DNA of 64,000 nucleotides from assembly GCA_003281385.1 (NCBI GenBank), contig QCCE01000003.1, positions 98,031 through 162,030 on the forward strand, given 5' to 3'. The notes beneath the pieces are model-generated. The model was not told the origin of the DNA. It saw nothing but the letters and a program-made list of their open reading frames with translations, and searched no databases. The DNA comes from Prochlorococcus sp. AG-347-K17 (GTDB lineage: Bacteria > Cyanobacteriota > Cyanobacteriia > PCC-6307 > Cyanobiaceae). How positions within the stretch are numbered: the stretch's first letter is position 1; each line of letters opens with the position of its first letter. The position numbers were made by a program, and so were the translations under genes. Shown one piece after another: positions 1 to 11,441 of the stretch.

Positions 1-804
1 CAATCTCATAGCCCTGAAAAAAGATATTTACATTTTGGTGTACGAGAGCATGCAATGGCAGCTGTGCTTAATGGTATTGCCTATCACAATAGTGGTCTTA
101 TTCCTTATGGTGGAACTTTTCTTGTTTTCGCCGATTATATGAGGGGTTCAATGAGGCTTTCAGCACTCAGCGAATTAGGAGTAATCTATGTATTAACCCA
201 TGATTCAATTGGTGTGGGGGAAGACGGTCCAACACATCAACCTATTGAAACTATCCCTTCTCTTCGTGCCATGCCTAACATGCTAGTTTTCAGGCCAGGA
301 GATGGTAATGAGACGAGTGGAGCTTATAAGCTTGCTATTCAAAATCGAAAAAGACCTTCTGCACTTTGTTTAAGTAGACAAGGTATGCCAAATCAAGAAA
401 ATACTTCGATCGACAAAGTTGCTTTAGGAGGATATATAGTTTCCGATTGCGAAGGAACACCAGATCTAATATTTATTGGTACTGGAAGCGAACTGAATCT
501 TTGCATTGAAGCAAGTAAAGAAATTTCAAGCTTAGGTAAAAAAATTAGAGTTGTTTCTATGCCTTGTGTAGAACTTTTCGAAGAGCAAGATGAATCTTAC
601 AAAGAAAGTGTTCTACCTAGTAGTGTGAAAAAGAGAGTTGTAGTAGAAGCTGCCCATTCATTTGGATGGCATAAGTTTACAGGTTTTGAAGGAATTTGTA
701 TTACTATGGATAGGTTTGGTGCATCAGCACCAGGTGGAGAATGTATGGAAAATTTTGGATTTACAGTCGAAAACGTTGTTAATAAGACGAAGGAAATTCT
801 ATAA
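1..804 (+). CDS. tktA: Transketolase, C-terminal part (5' end outside window)
   Basis: C-terminal part of transketolase, the thiamine-diphosphate enzyme that moves two-carbon ketol units in the Calvin cycle and pentose phosphate pathway. The frame is open from base 1, so the gene begins upstream; 267 residues are present, roughly the last 40% of the usual ~670. RYLHFGVREHAM (residues 8-19) is the conserved pyrimidine-domain motif whose Glu16 activates the ThDP ring. THDSIGVGEDGPTHQP (66-81) is the conserved substrate/cofactor loop. The rest is the C-terminal transketolase domain. It converges on thiC with only 14 bases between the stop codons. Confidence 0.97.
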   Translation, partial: QSHSPEKRYLHFGVREHAMAAVLNGIAYHNSGLIPYGGTFLVFADYMRGSMRLSALSELGVIYVLTHDSIGVGEDGPTHQPIETIPSLRAMPNMLVFRPGDGNETSGAYKLAIQNRKRPSALCLSRQGMPNQENTSIDKVALGGYIVSDCEGTPDLIFIGTGSELNLCIEASKEISSLGKKIRVVSMPCVELFEEQDESYKESVLPSSVKKRVVVEAAHSFGWHKFTGFEGICITMDRFGASAPGGECMENFGFTVENVVNKTKEIL

Positions 805-818
805 GTATTAACTGATAA

Positions 819-2192
<1,374 letters not shown>

Positions 2193-2239
2193 TTATAAAT
2201 TTTTAAAAAGTGTTATTACTAAAGTTTGATCAAATCTCA

Positions 2240-2316
2240 ACTTCCCTGCATCAAGATTAATGATTCAGGTTCAAAGGGTATGATCTCAGCTAAGGTAAAT
2301 TTCCCAGCACCCCTAG
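2240..2316 (-). promoter_or_regulatory. TPP (THI-element) riboswitch upstream of thiC
   Basis: Read on the minus strand, the segment carries the THI-element landmarks in the right order: AGGGGTGC (2314-2307), CTGAGA (2289-2284), ATACCC (2281-2276), TTGAACCTGA (2274-2265) and GATGCAGGGAAG (2252-2241). These are the conserved pyrimidine- and pyrophosphate-binding arms of the thiamine-diphosphate aptamer. No strong intrinsic terminator with a U-run lies between the aptamer and the thiC ATG at 2189, so control by masking translation initiation is my guess. The aptamer call is firm; the mechanism is inferred. Confidence 0.95.
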
Positions 2317-2387
2317 TATTAATCTTATTAATAGCTCTTTTCTAAAAAATAGTCATCTGATGTTACGTAAAAATAAATAAAATGATT

Positions 2388-2603
2388 TTATTTAACTTGT
2401 TGATAAGACTTTATTTTTTTTAAAATATTTTTCCTATCCAATTGTCTGCTTATGCCCCTCTCCAAAATAATTACAATCCCCATTAATCCAATAGGTAAAT
2501 AAAAGATCTTTCTGGAATTGTTCCTAAATATCAATCCGGAAGCAGATATGAGGATCATGCAAGGAGCGACAAAAGATAAAATTAATCTTTTATTAAATTT
2601 CAT
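2388..2603 (-). CDS. Small membrane protein, possibly DUF3188
   Basis: A 71-residue protein with two hydrophobic stretches (about residues 8-25 and 33-48) followed by a basic, hydrophilic C-terminal tail. This looks like a small two-helix membrane protein. It resembles the small cyanobacterial DUF3188 family, but I recognise it only by size and topology, so the family name is tentative. It lies 3 bases downstream of the M20 amidohydrolase on the same strand and is probably co-transcribed with it. No function can be assigned. Confidence 0.65.
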   Translation of the reverse strand: MKFNKRLILSFVAPCMILISASGLIFRNNSRKIFYLPIGLMGIVIILERGISRQLDRKNILKKIKSYQQVK

Positions 2604-2606
2604 TTA

Positions 2607-3785
2607 CTAGATTGTATTAATTTTTTCATTGTTTAATTTTACTATGGATTCTGTAATTACTTTAATACCAACAGCAATTGCTCTCTCATCTGGATCAAAT
2701 TTCGAACTATGAAGGGGAGCACATTCATTTAAATTAGAAACGCCAAGCCTAAACATTGCTCCAGGAATCTCATTTAAGAATTCAGCGAAATCCTCAGCTC
2801 CCAATGATGGTTTTTGTAATTCAATCACATTTTCTTGACCCAAAACCTTTATTCCTGAATCTCTAAGGACTCTATTAATTTCAGAATTATTATTAACTGC
2901 CGGAGTGATTTCTCTAAATAATACTTTTGCTTCAGCTCCGCAACTTTGAGCTAGAGAAGTAATATTTTCATTAAGCCAATTACTTATTTTCTTAAATACT
3001 TTGCGATTAGTGCATCTAACCGTACCAATTAAATTAACCTTTTCTGCAATAACATTATAGGCATTGCCTCCATTTATTTTACCAAAAGTTATTACTACAG
3101 GATCTAAAGGATCTAACTTCCTTGTTATTGATTCTTGAATTCCCGATATAACTTTAGAGGCCACCCATATAGCATCAACTCCTTCATGAGGTCGAGCACC
3201 ATGGCCTGATTTTCCTTTAATCTCTACCTTGAGTTCTCCCGCAGCTGCAGTTAAACTTCCCTCTTTGATACCAATTGTCCCTACTGCTAAATCGGGATAG
3301 ACATGAACTCCCAAAATATTGGTTAAACCTTTAGTTGCGCCATCCTTAATCATCCATCTAGCCCCACTCGCAATTTCTTCAGCGGGCTGAAAAATTATCC
3401 GAGTCCCAAAATTTAGTTTTAAATCCTTAATAATTTTAGCCACTCCCAATCCAATGGATATATGCAAATCGTGCCCGCAGGCATGCATAACACCATCTAC
3501 TTTTGAAGAAAAACTTAATTTTGTTTCCTCAAATATTGGCAAAGCATCCATATCCACTCTCAAACCTATAATACCCTTATCTGAAGGCCCAAAATCAGCT
3601 ATAACTCCTGTTCTGCCGATAGATTCTCTAACATTCCAACCAATATTTTTTAAAAAACCACTTATCAAGATCGCTGTTTGATTTTCAAGGCCACTTAATT
3701 CGGGATGTGCATGGATATGTCTCCTTAAGTTAATTAATTCATCAGTAAAAGAATCAATTTTTTTATAAAGCTGATCTCTATTCAT
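2607..3785 (-). CDS. M20-family metal-dependent amidohydrolase (hippurate/N-acyl amino acid type)
   Basis: A 392-residue cytosolic zinc amidohydrolase of peptidase family M20D (hippurate hydrolase / N-acyl-amino-acid amidohydrolase group), expected to release acyl or similar groups from amino acids or conjugates. The metal and catalytic residues are visible: RVDMDALPI (76-84), HACGHD (101-106), PAEE with Glu136/Glu137, His161, and His359 near the C-terminus. A dimerisation domain lies between about 175 and 295. The true substrate cannot be read from sequence. The 5' neighbour is a TPR protein ending 3 bases before this gene's start codon, suggesting one operon with ruvB. Confidence 0.92.
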   Translation of the reverse strand: MNRDQLYKKIDSFTDELINLRRHIHAHPELSGLENQTAILISGFLKNIGWNVRESIGRTGVIADFGPSDKGIIGLRVDMDALPIFEETKLSFSSKVDGVMHACGHDLHISIGLGVAKIIKDLKLNFGTRIIFQPAEEIASGARWMIKDGATKGLTNILGVHVYPDLAVGTIGIKEGSLTAAAGELKVEIKGKSGHGARPHEGVDAIWVASKVISGIQESITRKLDPLDPVVITFGKINGGNAYNVIAEKVNLIGTVRCTNRKVFKKISNWLNENITSLAQSCGAEAKVLFREITPAVNNNSEINRVLRDSGIKVLGQENVIELQKPSLGAEDFAEFLNEIPGAMFRLGVSNLNECAPLHSSKFDPDERAIAVGIKVITESIVKLNNEKINTI

Positions 3786-3788
3786 TAC

Positions 3789-4577
3789 TTATTTTAAATC
3801 GATAAAGTTCATTAAATCTTTAATTGGTTGTGGAGGCCATCTTCTTATTTTTTTTAACCATTCTTCATCACTATATCTAGGATCTAATTCAGTTACTGCT
3901 ATCCAATTACTCTCTGCTTTCCCAAATTCACCCTTAGACCAATTCAAAGCCGTTAAAGCTGCCCTAGCATCAGCAAAAGTTGGGTAACGTCTAATTAATT
4001 TTTTTAATTCTTTTTCAGATTCATCAATATTCCCCAACTGAAAATCTGCTAACGCCATACTAGATCTAGCCATGGCAAATCCAGGATTATATAAAGCAGC
4101 TTTTGAAAATAAATCTCTTGCTTTTTCCCAATGCGATGTAGATCCTTCAACATTAGCCAAATTATATAATGCAGAGAAATTTTTACTATCTTGCGAAATT
4201 ACAAACATATAATCTTTTTTCGCTTGCGACCATAGACCCAATGATTCCTCTGCTATCCCTCTGTTGATGTAAGGATCTATTTCAATAGGATTCAAACTTA
4301 TTGCCTTATTTTGGTCATCGATTGATCCCTTTACATCTCCTATAACAAGTCTTACATTTCCTCTATTGCTAAAGCCTGCAGCATCATCAGGATAATAATC
4401 GAGATATTGATTCCATTCTTGCAAAGCGAGATTAAATTTTCCACCTGAACTTAGATCTAATGCATTTTTAAACAAATCCTCTCTCAAAGGTAATGAGTAG
4501 CATGGTGCAATATAAAAAATATTTAAAAAAATAAAAATTAATAAAAAACAAACCTTAACTTTTTTAAAAGTTATCAT
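3789..4577 (-). CDS. Secreted TPR-repeat protein
   Basis: A protein of about 262 residues with an N-terminal signal-peptide-like stretch (basic start, about 20 hydrophobic residues, then CYS-LP near residues 26-30) followed by five or six tetratricopeptide repeats filling the rest. It is probably periplasmic or in the thylakoid lumen, acting as a protein-protein scaffold; the partner is unknown. I choose the ATG at 4577. An in-frame TTG at 4589 would add four residues. Either start lies inside the 3' end of ruvB (14-26 base overlap), indicating translational coupling. Confidence 0.85.
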   Translation of the reverse strand: MITFKKVKVCFLLIFIFLNIFYIAPCYSLPLREDLFKNALDLSSGGKFNLALQEWNQYLDYYPDDAAGFSNRGNVRLVIGDVKGSIDDQNKAISLNPIEIDPYINRGIAEESLGLWSQAKKDYMFVISQDSKNFSALYNLANVEGSTSHWEKARDLFSKAALYNPGFAMARSSMALADFQLGNIDESEKELKKLIRRYPTFADARAALTALNWSKGEFGKAESNWIAVTELDPRYSDEEWLKKIRRWPPQPIKDLMNFIDLK

Positions 4578-5622
4578 TTTTTGAATCAATGTACTTTTTT
4601 CCTAAAGCAGTAAGCAATCTTCCTCGAGGCGTTCTACTGAGAAAACCAATTTTGATGAGATATGGCTCAACTACAAATTCTAACATTGATGAATCATCAC
4701 CTAAGCCTGCTGCAATTGAATCAAGGCCAGTTGGAATATTATTATTTTGGTTAAGAAAAGATAAATAGTGTCTATCTAAAGAATCCAATCCTTTTTCATC
4801 TATTTGGTAAGAATTTAAAGCTTTTTTTATTAAATTCACGGAAATTGTATTAGTTTTCTTAACAACCTGAGCATAATCTCTAACTCGTCTTAATAATCTT
4901 AGAGCAATTCTTGGAGTCCCTCGAGATATCTTTGCTAAATCATAAGATGCTTTATCATCTAAATTGAGGTTTATTAATCGGGAGAAATTAACAATAATTT
5001 GTTGTAATTCATCAAATGTATAAAATTCAATCTTCTGCGATATACCAAATCTATCTCTTAGAGGTGCACTTATCGAGGCTAATTTAGTTGTCGCGCCAAT
5101 AAGAGTAAACCTTGGAAGATTAATTGTTCTGCAACGGGCCCCTCTATTAGCTCCCATAGTTAAGTCGAGTCTAAAATCTTCCATTGCAGAATATAACAAC
5201 TCTTCAGTTAACCGATTTAAACGATGTATCTCATCTATAAATAAAACTTCACCTTCTTTTAGGCTAAGAAGTAAACCTACAATATCTCTTGGTCTTTCAA
5301 TTGCTGGTGCAGTTGTTATTCTACATTTTGTATTCAATTCATGGGCTATCAAAAAAGCAAGAGTAGTCTTACCTAGTCCAGGCTGTCCATGTAAAAGAGT
5401 ATGCTCCAAAGGTTCTTTTCTAAAGATTGCAGCATCTATAGCTATTTTTAAAGAGGATTTAAGTTGTTCTTGGCCAATAAATTCTTTTAAAGTTAGGGGC
5501 CTTGCTAAGTTTAGATTATTATTTTTCTTTTCTTCTGGAATGATTTTTGAATCAACTAGCCTAAGCTCTTTTTTACTAAAAGAAAAGTCATTATCACCTA
5601 TATTGGAGGAAATTATTGCCAT
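4564..5622 (-). CDS. ruvB: Holliday junction branch-migration helicase RuvB
   Basis: AAA+ motor of the RuvAB complex, which migrates Holliday junctions during recombination and fork repair. It has 352 residues, with an N-terminal extension of about 35 residues before the conserved [11 protein letters not shown] segment. Walker A is GQPGLGKT (79-86) and Walker B is VLFIDEIHR (126-134). The C-terminal winged-helix region ends in the typical [12 protein letters not shown]. The 3' end overlaps the start of the TPR gene. It is divergent from smpB. Confidence 0.98.
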   Translation of the reverse strand: MAIISSNIGDNDFSFSKKELRLVDSKIIPEEKKNNNLNLARPLTLKEFIGQEQLKSSLKIAIDAAIFRKEPLEHTLLHGQPGLGKTTLAFLIAHELNTKCRITTAPAIERPRDIVGLLLSLKEGEVLFIDEIHRLNRLTEELLYSAMEDFRLDLTMGANRGARCRTINLPRFTLIGATTKLASISAPLRDRFGISQKIEFYTFDELQQIIVNFSRLINLNLDDKASYDLAKISRGTPRIALRLLRRVRDYAQVVKKTNTISVNLIKKALNSYQIDEKGLDSLDRHYLSFLNQNNNIPTGLDSIAAGLGDDSSMLEFVVEPYLIKIGFLSRTPRGRLLTALGKKYIDSKNDNF

Positions 5623-5674
5623 AATGAAAGGTTAATTGCAATTGTTCTGAGTAGAAAGATTTTTTACAACTAAA

Positions 5675-6169
5675 ATGGCAAAAAATTCAAACAAAGTTAA
5701 AAGAAAAACTAATAAAGTAAATAATTTTAAACTTCTGGCTGAGAATAGATATGCAAAATTTCAATATGCAATATCTGAAACAATCGAAGCTGGAATTGAA
5801 CTTTTAGGGACTGAAGTAAAGTCTATTAGAAACGGAAAAGCAAATTTAAAAGACGGATACTGTTCATTCAGAGATGGTGAGATCTTATTATTAAATGTTC
5901 ACATTTCACCACATAAAAATGTGGGATCTTTCTTTAATCATGATCCATTAAGAAATAGAAAGTTGCTACTACATAAAAAAGAAATAATAAAAATGAAATC
6001 TAATACTGAAAAAAAAGGAATGACTATTGTTCCATTATCTCTTTATTTAAAAGGCTCATGGATAAAATTAACTATAGGAGTAGGCAAAGGGAAAAAATTA
6101 CATGACAAACGACAAGACGAAAAACAAAAAAGTATAAAAAAAGAAATCAACTCTGCACTAAAAAGATAA
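5675..6169 (+). CDS. smpB: SsrA (tmRNA)-binding protein SmpB
   Basis: Partner of tmRNA in rescuing stalled ribosomes. The 164 residues show the SmpB beta-barrel with [20 protein letters not shown] near residues 44-63 and the C-terminal KGKKLHDKR segment. The C-terminal tail is lysine-rich and would reach into the mRNA channel. A basic N-terminal extension of about 15 residues precedes the core. The tmRNA gene itself is not in this window. It converges on the small gene at 6196. Confidence 0.97.
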   Translation: MAKNSNKVKRKTNKVNNFKLLAENRYAKFQYAISETIEAGIELLGTEVKSIRNGKANLKDGYCSFRDGEILLLNVHISPHKNVGSFFNHDPLRNRKLLLHKKEIIKMKSNTEKKGMTIVPLSLYLKGSWIKLTIGVGKGKKLHDKRQDEKQKSIKKEINSALKR

Positions 6170-6195
6170 AAAATTATGCAAAATTATTGAAATTT

Positions 6196-6441
6196 TCAAT
6201 CTAAACTGACTGAACTTGGAGGTGGGGAGGGATCTGGATCTGCAATCAACATATGCTGTAATACAGTTTCAGGCCTCTCACTATCTCTCCAGCGAATTTT
6301 GTATGCAGGCATTTTTGTACCTCTACTTGTAGTTTGTTCTACTGGTTCAATAACCCATCCTCTTCTTGATCGGCCTTGAGGATTTCTTTTTACTACTGCA
6401 TCCGCGTGTTTAAAACGGAAACCAACACGTTCACCACTCAT
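6196..6441 (-). CDS. Small conserved-looking protein of unknown function
   Basis: An 81-residue basic protein rich in Arg, Pro and Ser, with an alternating strand-like pattern (VGFRFKHADAVV, RGWVIEPVE, YKIRWRDSE, TVLQHMLIA) that suggests a small beta-barrel, and a proline/serine tail. Its higher GC content and orderly codon use indicate a real gene. It lies 28 bases upstream of lysS on the same strand and would be read just before it. I do not recognise the family and assign no function. Confidence 0.75.
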   Translation of the reverse strand: MSGERVGFRFKHADAVVKRNPQGRSRRGWVIEPVEQTTSRGTKMPAYKIRWRDSERPETVLQHMLIADPDPSPPPSSVSLD

Positions 6442-6469
6442 TTAAAAATTTCGTATTGGATTAATTAGT

Positions 6470-8008
6470 TTATTTTACTTCATTCAAGGGTAACTTTTCA
6501 CTTTTTTTGGAAGTTATTTCTGGTTTTAACAATGGGAAAGGGATTACATCCCTAATTGATGCGCTATTAGTAATTAACATAATTAACCTATCAATGCCTA
6601 TCCCTAGTCCTCCAGTAGGCGGCATACCAATCTCTAGAGCATTCAAGAAATCTTCATCTATACAGTGAGCCTCAAGATCTCCCTCATCTCTAAGAGATTG
6701 CTGTAATTGCATCCTTTCTCTTTGATCTACTGGATCTATCAACTCACTAAAAGCATTTGCAAGCTCTCGACCCACAATAAATAATTCAAATCTCTGAACT
6801 ATTTCTTTATTATCATGATGAGGCCTAGCTAAAGGAGAAATTTCAACAGGATAATCTATAACAAAAGTAGGTTGTATAAGTTTTGATTCTACTTTTTGCT
6901 CGAAGACCTCATTTAAAAGTCTTCCAATAGTATTTACTTTATTAGAAAAATCAACATTTATATTTTTAACGGCTTGTTTTGCTGCTGTAAAGTCACCGCT
7001 GAAAGAATCAAAATCAATCCCTGTATATTTTTTGACAATATCTTTCATAGATATTCTTGACCAAGGTTGAGAAAAATCAATTTCTTTATTTTGATAATTT
7101 ATGATTAAAGATCCACATGCATCGAATACGATGTCTTTAATCAATTCTTCAGTTAAATTCATCATATCGACATAATCAGAATAAGCTTCATAAATTTCAA
7201 CCGAGGTGAATTCTGGATTATGCCTTGTACTTATCCCCTCATTACGGAAGATTCTTCCCAATTCATATACTTTCTCAAATCCTCCAACAACCATTCTTTT
7301 TAAATGTAATTCTGTAGCTATTCTTAGATACAGTGGAATATCTAATGTATTGTGATGAGTTATAAATGGTCTCGCCTCAGCACCACCAGCTTCAGATTGC
7401 AGAATTGGAGTCTCTATCTCTAAAAAATTTCTATTATCTAACCATTTTCTTATAAAACTTATACATTTTGCTCTTGTTTTAAATACATTTTTAGAGTGAG
7501 GATTCACTATTAAATCTAGATAACGTTGTCTATATCTTTTTTCAATATCAGTCAATCCATGCCATTTATCTGGTAAAGGTTGTAATGATTTGGATAACAT
7601 TTCCCATTGTTCTACTTTAATTGAAAGCTCACCTTTATTAGTTTTTTTAATAGTTCCATAGACGCCTATCCAATCACCAATATCTACTATTTCCTTGATA
7701 TCTTCAAAAGAAAGTAATTTTTGTTTTTCTAAATTTAAATTTATAATTCTTTTATCTAAGTAAAGCTGAATCTGACCTTCTTGATCACTTATTGTGAAAA
7801 AGGCAATTTTACCCATTACCCTTTTTGCCATCACTCTGCCTGCAAGAGAAACCTCGAAGTCTTCCTCTTGACCACTTTCTAAATAATCAAATTTCTGAGC
7901 AAGAAAACTGGTCGTATGTGATACTCTAAAACTTTGTGCGTAAGAAGCAAAACCTTTATTGATGAGTGAACTAACTTTTTGTAAACGTGCTTCTTTTATT
8001 TCAGACAA
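6470..8008 (-). CDS. lysS: Lysyl-tRNA synthetase, class II
   Basis: Charges tRNA-Lys with lysine. The 512 residues comprise an N-terminal OB-fold anticodon-binding domain (about 50-145) and a class IIb catalytic domain. Motif 2 ([21 protein letters not shown], quoted in part: [14 protein letters not shown]) and motif 3 ([12 protein letters not shown] near residue 470) are intact. A serine/lysine-rich tail follows the core. It sits downstream of the response regulator at 8060 with a 51-base gap, so joint transcription is possible. Confidence 0.98.
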   Translation of the reverse strand: MSEIKEARLQKVSSLINKGFASYAQSFRVSHTTSFLAQKFDYLESGQEEDFEVSLAGRVMAKRVMGKIAFFTISDQEGQIQLYLDKRIINLNLEKQKLLSFEDIKEIVDIGDWIGVYGTIKKTNKGELSIKVEQWEMLSKSLQPLPDKWHGLTDIEKRYRQRYLDLIVNPHSKNVFKTRAKCISFIRKWLDNRNFLEIETPILQSEAGGAEARPFITHHNTLDIPLYLRIATELHLKRMVVGGFEKVYELGRIFRNEGISTRHNPEFTSVEIYEAYSDYVDMMNLTEELIKDIVFDACGSLIINYQNKEIDFSQPWSRISMKDIVKKYTGIDFDSFSGDFTAAKQAVKNINVDFSNKVNTIGRLLNEVFEQKVESKLIQPTFVIDYPVEISPLARPHHDNKEIVQRFELFIVGRELANAFSELIDPVDQRERMQLQQSLRDEGDLEAHCIDEDFLNALEIGMPPTGGLGIGIDRLIMLITNSASIRDVIPFPLLKPEITSKKSEKLPLNEVK

Positions 8009-8059
8009 AATTTATTTTTATATATTTGTTTTATTTATATAAAATTATCAGAATATGGT

Positions 8060-8806
8060 TCAACTTGCCAAAGATGTTGCAGTTTCGCCAACTCTCTGAG
8101 ATGCGTAACCAATTCCTCTAACAGTTAATATTAATTCTGGATTTCTTGGATCTGGTTCCAATTTACCTCTTAATCTCGCAACATATACATCTACAACTCT
8201 TAAATCTGCAGCTCTACGAGGAGGATAACCCCAGAGTTGCTCTAAAATTTCTGCTCTCGGTACAACCTTACCAGGCTCATCAAATAGTAACTCTAAGAGA
8301 CTAAATTCAGTATAAGTTAGGCTAATTCTATCTCCAGCTCTTGAGACTTGTCTGCGATTAGTATCAACAACTAAACTTCCAAATTTCATAACTCCTTTAC
8401 CAGAAGGAACTTCTTTAGTTTCAGTAACTGATACAGTAGGACCCATTCTTCTCAAAATGGTAGCTATTCTAGCCTCTAACTCTTTTGGGCTAAATGGTTT
8501 AGATAAGTAATCATCAGCTCCTAAATCCAAACCTGCAACTCTCTCAGAAATAGCCTCAAGAGCTGTTAAGAATATTATTGGTACTACTGATTCAGCTCTA
8601 ATTCTTCTGCAAACAGCAAATCCATCCATTTTTGGAAGCATAACATCAAGAACTATCAAATCTGGGGAATCCCTGTGAAAAGACTCAAGAGCTTCTTCGC
8701 CATTAGTGGCTGAATAAACTTGATATCCAGCTAGCTGAAGCCTAGTAACTAATACCTTCAAAACTGCCGGTTCATCATCAACAACTAAAATTCTTGCTTT
8801 TGACAT
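8060..8806 (-). CDS. OmpR/PhoB-family response regulator, RpaB-like (possible SrrA)
   Basis: DNA-binding response regulator of 248 residues. The receiver domain (1-120) has the acidic pair Asp10/Asp11, phospho-acceptor Asp54 (IVLDVMLPKMDGF), Thr81 and Lys103 (SKPFSPKELEAR). A winged-helix DNA-binding domain (about 140-236) ends in ILTVRGIGYASQRV. Sequence features match the RpaB/Ycf27 group rather than RpaA, but the receiver differs from canonical RpaB, where I recall RLSMIGYDVVTA and GYGVCQELRKESDVPI. A paralogue such as SrrA, which in Synechococcus elongatus is phosphorylated by NblS, is a good candidate. Targets might include light and stress genes; this is inferred from family. Confidence 0.9.
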   Translation of the reverse strand: MSKARILVVDDEPAVLKVLVTRLQLAGYQVYSATNGEEALESFHRDSPDLIVLDVMLPKMDGFAVCRRIRAESVVPIIFLTALEAISERVAGLDLGADDYLSKPFSPKELEARIATILRRMGPTVSVTETKEVPSGKGVMKFGSLVVDTNRRQVSRAGDRISLTYTEFSLLELLFDEPGKVVPRAEILEQLWGYPPRRAADLRVVDVYVARLRGKLEPDPRNPELILTVRGIGYASQRVGETATSLAS

Positions 8807-8984
8807 AGTTAAAAAAGATTTCTCGTTATTTCAAAGCAAAAAGCTATTGCATTGAATGTTTATTCTAACAATTAAAAATATAACATTACGAACCCTCAAA
8901 GAGATATTCCTAAAGTTCACAAATATCTTAAACAATTTGAAGATAAAATTTTTTTCGCACACTTTTGCTTCTTGGCAAGATTTA

Positions 8985-9503
8985 TTACTGCGATTTTCCT
9001 TTTGAAAATTTAAACATTTTTAAAAGTTTGGAGCAAATAAAAGGGGCAAAAAAACCTGTCAAAAAGACTTCAGCTAAGATATTTTTAACGCTGGGAATCA
9101 ACATTAAAGAATTACTATCTGAAAAATTTCTGAACAAAATTTGTAAAAAATAAAGAGTCCCACATAAAAAACTTCCAAAAGAACATACTAAGCCATACCT
9201 GAAATGTCCCACCAAAATACTGCTATGAAATTTAATTCTCCCAAACAAAAACCCACAACAAACTAAGCCTGGAATTTGAGTAAAACTATCATCTAAAGTT
9301 AGAGAATCTAAAATTAGACCTAAAAACAAACCAAATATTAATCCATTTATTGATCCATTAATCATTGACCAAGGCAATAACCAAAATAGCGGCCAATATG
9401 GCTGAACACCTAAAAATCCAAGCCAATTAGGATGCCACAAAAAAATAATTGGGATAAAAATAAAGCTTATTATGGATGATTTCTTTGCAAAAAATTTATT
9501 CAT
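8985..9503 (-). CDS. mreD: Rod-shape-determining protein MreD
   Basis: Small integral membrane protein of the Rod complex that links MreC to cell-wall synthesis enzymes. About 172 residues with five or six hydrophobic segments. I choose the ATG at 9503 because it overlaps the mreC stop codon as TAATG, the usual coupling signal. An upstream in-frame start at 9533 would add ten residues within mreC. Assignment relies on topology, size and position after mreB-mreC, since MreD sequences are poorly conserved. Confidence 0.88.
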   Translation of the reverse strand: MNKFFAKKSSIISFIFIPIIFLWHPNWLGFLGVQPYWPLFWLLPWSMINGSINGLIFGLFLGLILDSLTLDDSFTQIPGLVCCGFLFGRIKFHSSILVGHFRYGLVCSFGSFLCGTLYFLQILFRNFSDSNSLMLIPSVKNILAEVFLTGFFAPFICSKLLKMFKFSKGKSQ

Positions 9504-10252
9504 TAAATACTTACTTTTAAAATTTGCACCCAATCAATAACATGAGGTTTTGCCAAAAGTGAAATTTTCGCCGTTTTTTTTGATTTCAATGTCTCATCTA
9601 TAGATTGAACAATACCGATAGGAATATTTGGAGGTAATAACGTACTAGCAGGAGATGATGACACAAAATCTCCGACTTTTATATCAGCATCTTTTGAATA
9701 GAGTATTAGATTAGGATAATCATCTCCTAAACCGACAAGTAATCCATTAATTTGAATTCTATCCACCCATACACCTAACTTACTTTCTGGAGAAGTTATT
9801 AAAGTTACTGACGAAGTAAACAAAGAAGTATCCTTTACTGTTCCTAATAATCCACCTGGACCAATCACAATATTACCAATTTCTACTCCATCCCTTGAAC
9901 CTTTGTTTAAAATTATTTGTCTCCACCAACTACCTGTTTTTCTAGAAATAACTGCAGCAGAAATATTTTCGGTACTAGTTGATTCTTGAAAAGATAAGAT
10001 TTGACGCAATCTTAGATTATCTTTTTTAAGGAGATTTAACTTTATTAAATATTCTTGATCTATACTCTCAAGAATAATTTCTTTTTGGAATTGACCAGGC
10101 CAAAAAGGCTTTGAAATAAAATAATAAAAATCTTTATAAATAGATCCTTTTGATATCCTTACAAAAACTAATAATAAAAAAATAGCAAAAAATATCCAAT
10201 TTTTCTTTTTATGCCACCAACGATTAGTAGATATTCGTCGGATACCTAGCAT
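9503..10252 (-). CDS. mreC: Rod-shape-determining protein MreC
   Basis: Bitopic envelope protein that organises the elongation machinery in the periplasm. It has 249 residues: a short cytosolic basic start, one membrane helix (about 18-36), a coiled-coil-prone stretch (about 62-85), then two beta-barrel domains with the typical MreC patterns SWWRQIILNKGSRDGV and GPGGLLGTV. It starts 4 bases after the mreB stop and overlaps mreD, giving a compact mreBCD operon. Confidence 0.95.
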   Translation of the reverse strand: MLGIRRISTNRWWHKKKNWIFFAIFLLLVFVRISKGSIYKDFYYFISKPFWPGQFQKEIILESIDQEYLIKLNLLKKDNLRLRQILSFQESTSTENISAAVISRKTGSWWRQIILNKGSRDGVEIGNIVIGPGGLLGTVKDTSLFTSSVTLITSPESKLGVWVDRIQINGLLVGLGDDYPNLILYSKDADIKVGDFVSSSPASTLLPPNIPIGIVQSIDETLKSKKTAKISLLAKPHVIDWVQILKVSI

Positions 10253-10256
10253 AATA

Positions 10257-11309
10257 TTAATCTCTTATAGCATTCCTTATAAAATCAGGAGTATCAACAA
10301 CTCTTTTCAGTTTTTTAAAATCATCCAAAACCTCTCCACAACCATTAACTACACAAAGAAGTGGATTTTCTGCTATGTGAGTAAAAATACCTGTTTCATC
10401 ACTTAATAGATCATTAATACCCCTCACTAAAGCTCCGCCTCCTGCGAGCATAATCCCCCTATCAACAATATCTGCAGCAAGTTCGGGTGGGGTTCGCTCT
10501 AAAGTTCTTTTTACAGCTTCAACTATTTTGCTAAGTGTTTCAGCCATGGCCTCTCTGATTTCTCCTGATGTCAAAGTGACTGACCTTGGTAGACCAGATA
10601 AAAGATGAAGACCTCTAACCTCTAAAGTAGTTTTATCAAAATCATCATCAGGAAATGCAGATCCAATTTTAATTTTAATATCTTCTGCTGTTCTTTCCCC
10701 AACAACTAAGTTGTGAACTTTTTTGAGATATAGCGCAATTGACTCATTTATTTCATCCCCAGCTATTCTAACAGATTCACTTAATACAGTTCCACCTAAA
10801 CTTAATACTGCAACTTCAGTAGTACCTCCACCAATATCAACAATCATAGTTCCAATTGGCTCAGTTACCGGTAATGATGCTCCGATAGCTGCTGCAACAG
10901 GTTCATCAATTAAGTGAACTTCTCTAGCTCCGGCTAATCCAGCTTCTCTTACTGCTCTTCGTTCAACACTAGTAACTCCGCTTGGGATACCAATCACTAT
11001 TCTTGGGGCTACAATCCCCTTGCCTTCGTTACATTTTTGAATAAATGTTTTTATCATTTGTTCTGCTGCATCAAAATCTGCGATAACCCCATCCCTCAAT
11101 GGTCTTACGGCTCTTATATTGCCAGGGGTTCTTCCTAGCATTAACTTTGCTTCTTTGCCAACAGCTAATGGAATACCTTCTTCTAAATCCATAGCGACTA
11201 CTGAAGGCTCTTGTAAAACAACCCCCTTGCCTGATACGTGTATAAGAGTATTGGCCGTTCCTAAATCAATACCAATATCTCTAGAAAATTTAAATCTGTT
11301 AAAAATCAC
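10257..11309 (-). CDS. mreB: Rod-shape-determining actin homologue MreB
   Basis: Bacterial actin that directs lateral cell-wall synthesis. The 350 residues show phosphate-1 ([14 protein letters not shown]), phosphate-2 ([14 protein letters not shown]) and adenosine ([12 protein letters not shown]) motifs of the actin/Hsp70 ATPase fold. The N-terminus ([11 protein letters not shown]) suits the family. It is first in the mreBCD operon and divergent from ssb across about 130 bases of A/T-rich DNA that must hold both promoters. Confidence 0.98.
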   Translation of the reverse strand: MIFNRFKFSRDIGIDLGTANTLIHVSGKGVVLQEPSVVAMDLEEGIPLAVGKEAKLMLGRTPGNIRAVRPLRDGVIADFDAAEQMIKTFIQKCNEGKGIVAPRIVIGIPSGVTSVERRAVREAGLAGAREVHLIDEPVAAAIGASLPVTEPIGTMIVDIGGGTTEVAVLSLGGTVLSESVRIAGDEINESIALYLKKVHNLVVGERTAEDIKIKIGSAFPDDDFDKTTLEVRGLHLLSGLPRSVTLTSGEIREAMAETLSKIVEAVKRTLERTPPELAADIVDRGIMLAGGGALVRGINDLLSDETGIFTHIAENPLLCVVNGCGEVLDDFKKLKRVVDTPDFIRNAIRD

Positions 11310-11441
11310 AATAATAATTCTTTTTTACAAATAATATATCTATTTTTCAGTAAGCTCTCAGAATTCTTTCGTTTAGTTATGAATAGCACGCAAAACTTTG
11401 AGCAAAACCTATAAATATGAGTATTATTAAAAAAAAAAATT

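Noticed and set aside
2224..2233. TTTGATCAAA palindrome between the TPP aptamer and thiC as a terminator
   Set aside because: A perfect 10-base palindrome cannot form a hairpin with a usable loop and stable stem, and no T-run follows.
8965..9153. 62-residue plus-strand frame over mreD
   Set aside because: Antisense to mreD, no start signal, and the translation mirrors the mreD codons.
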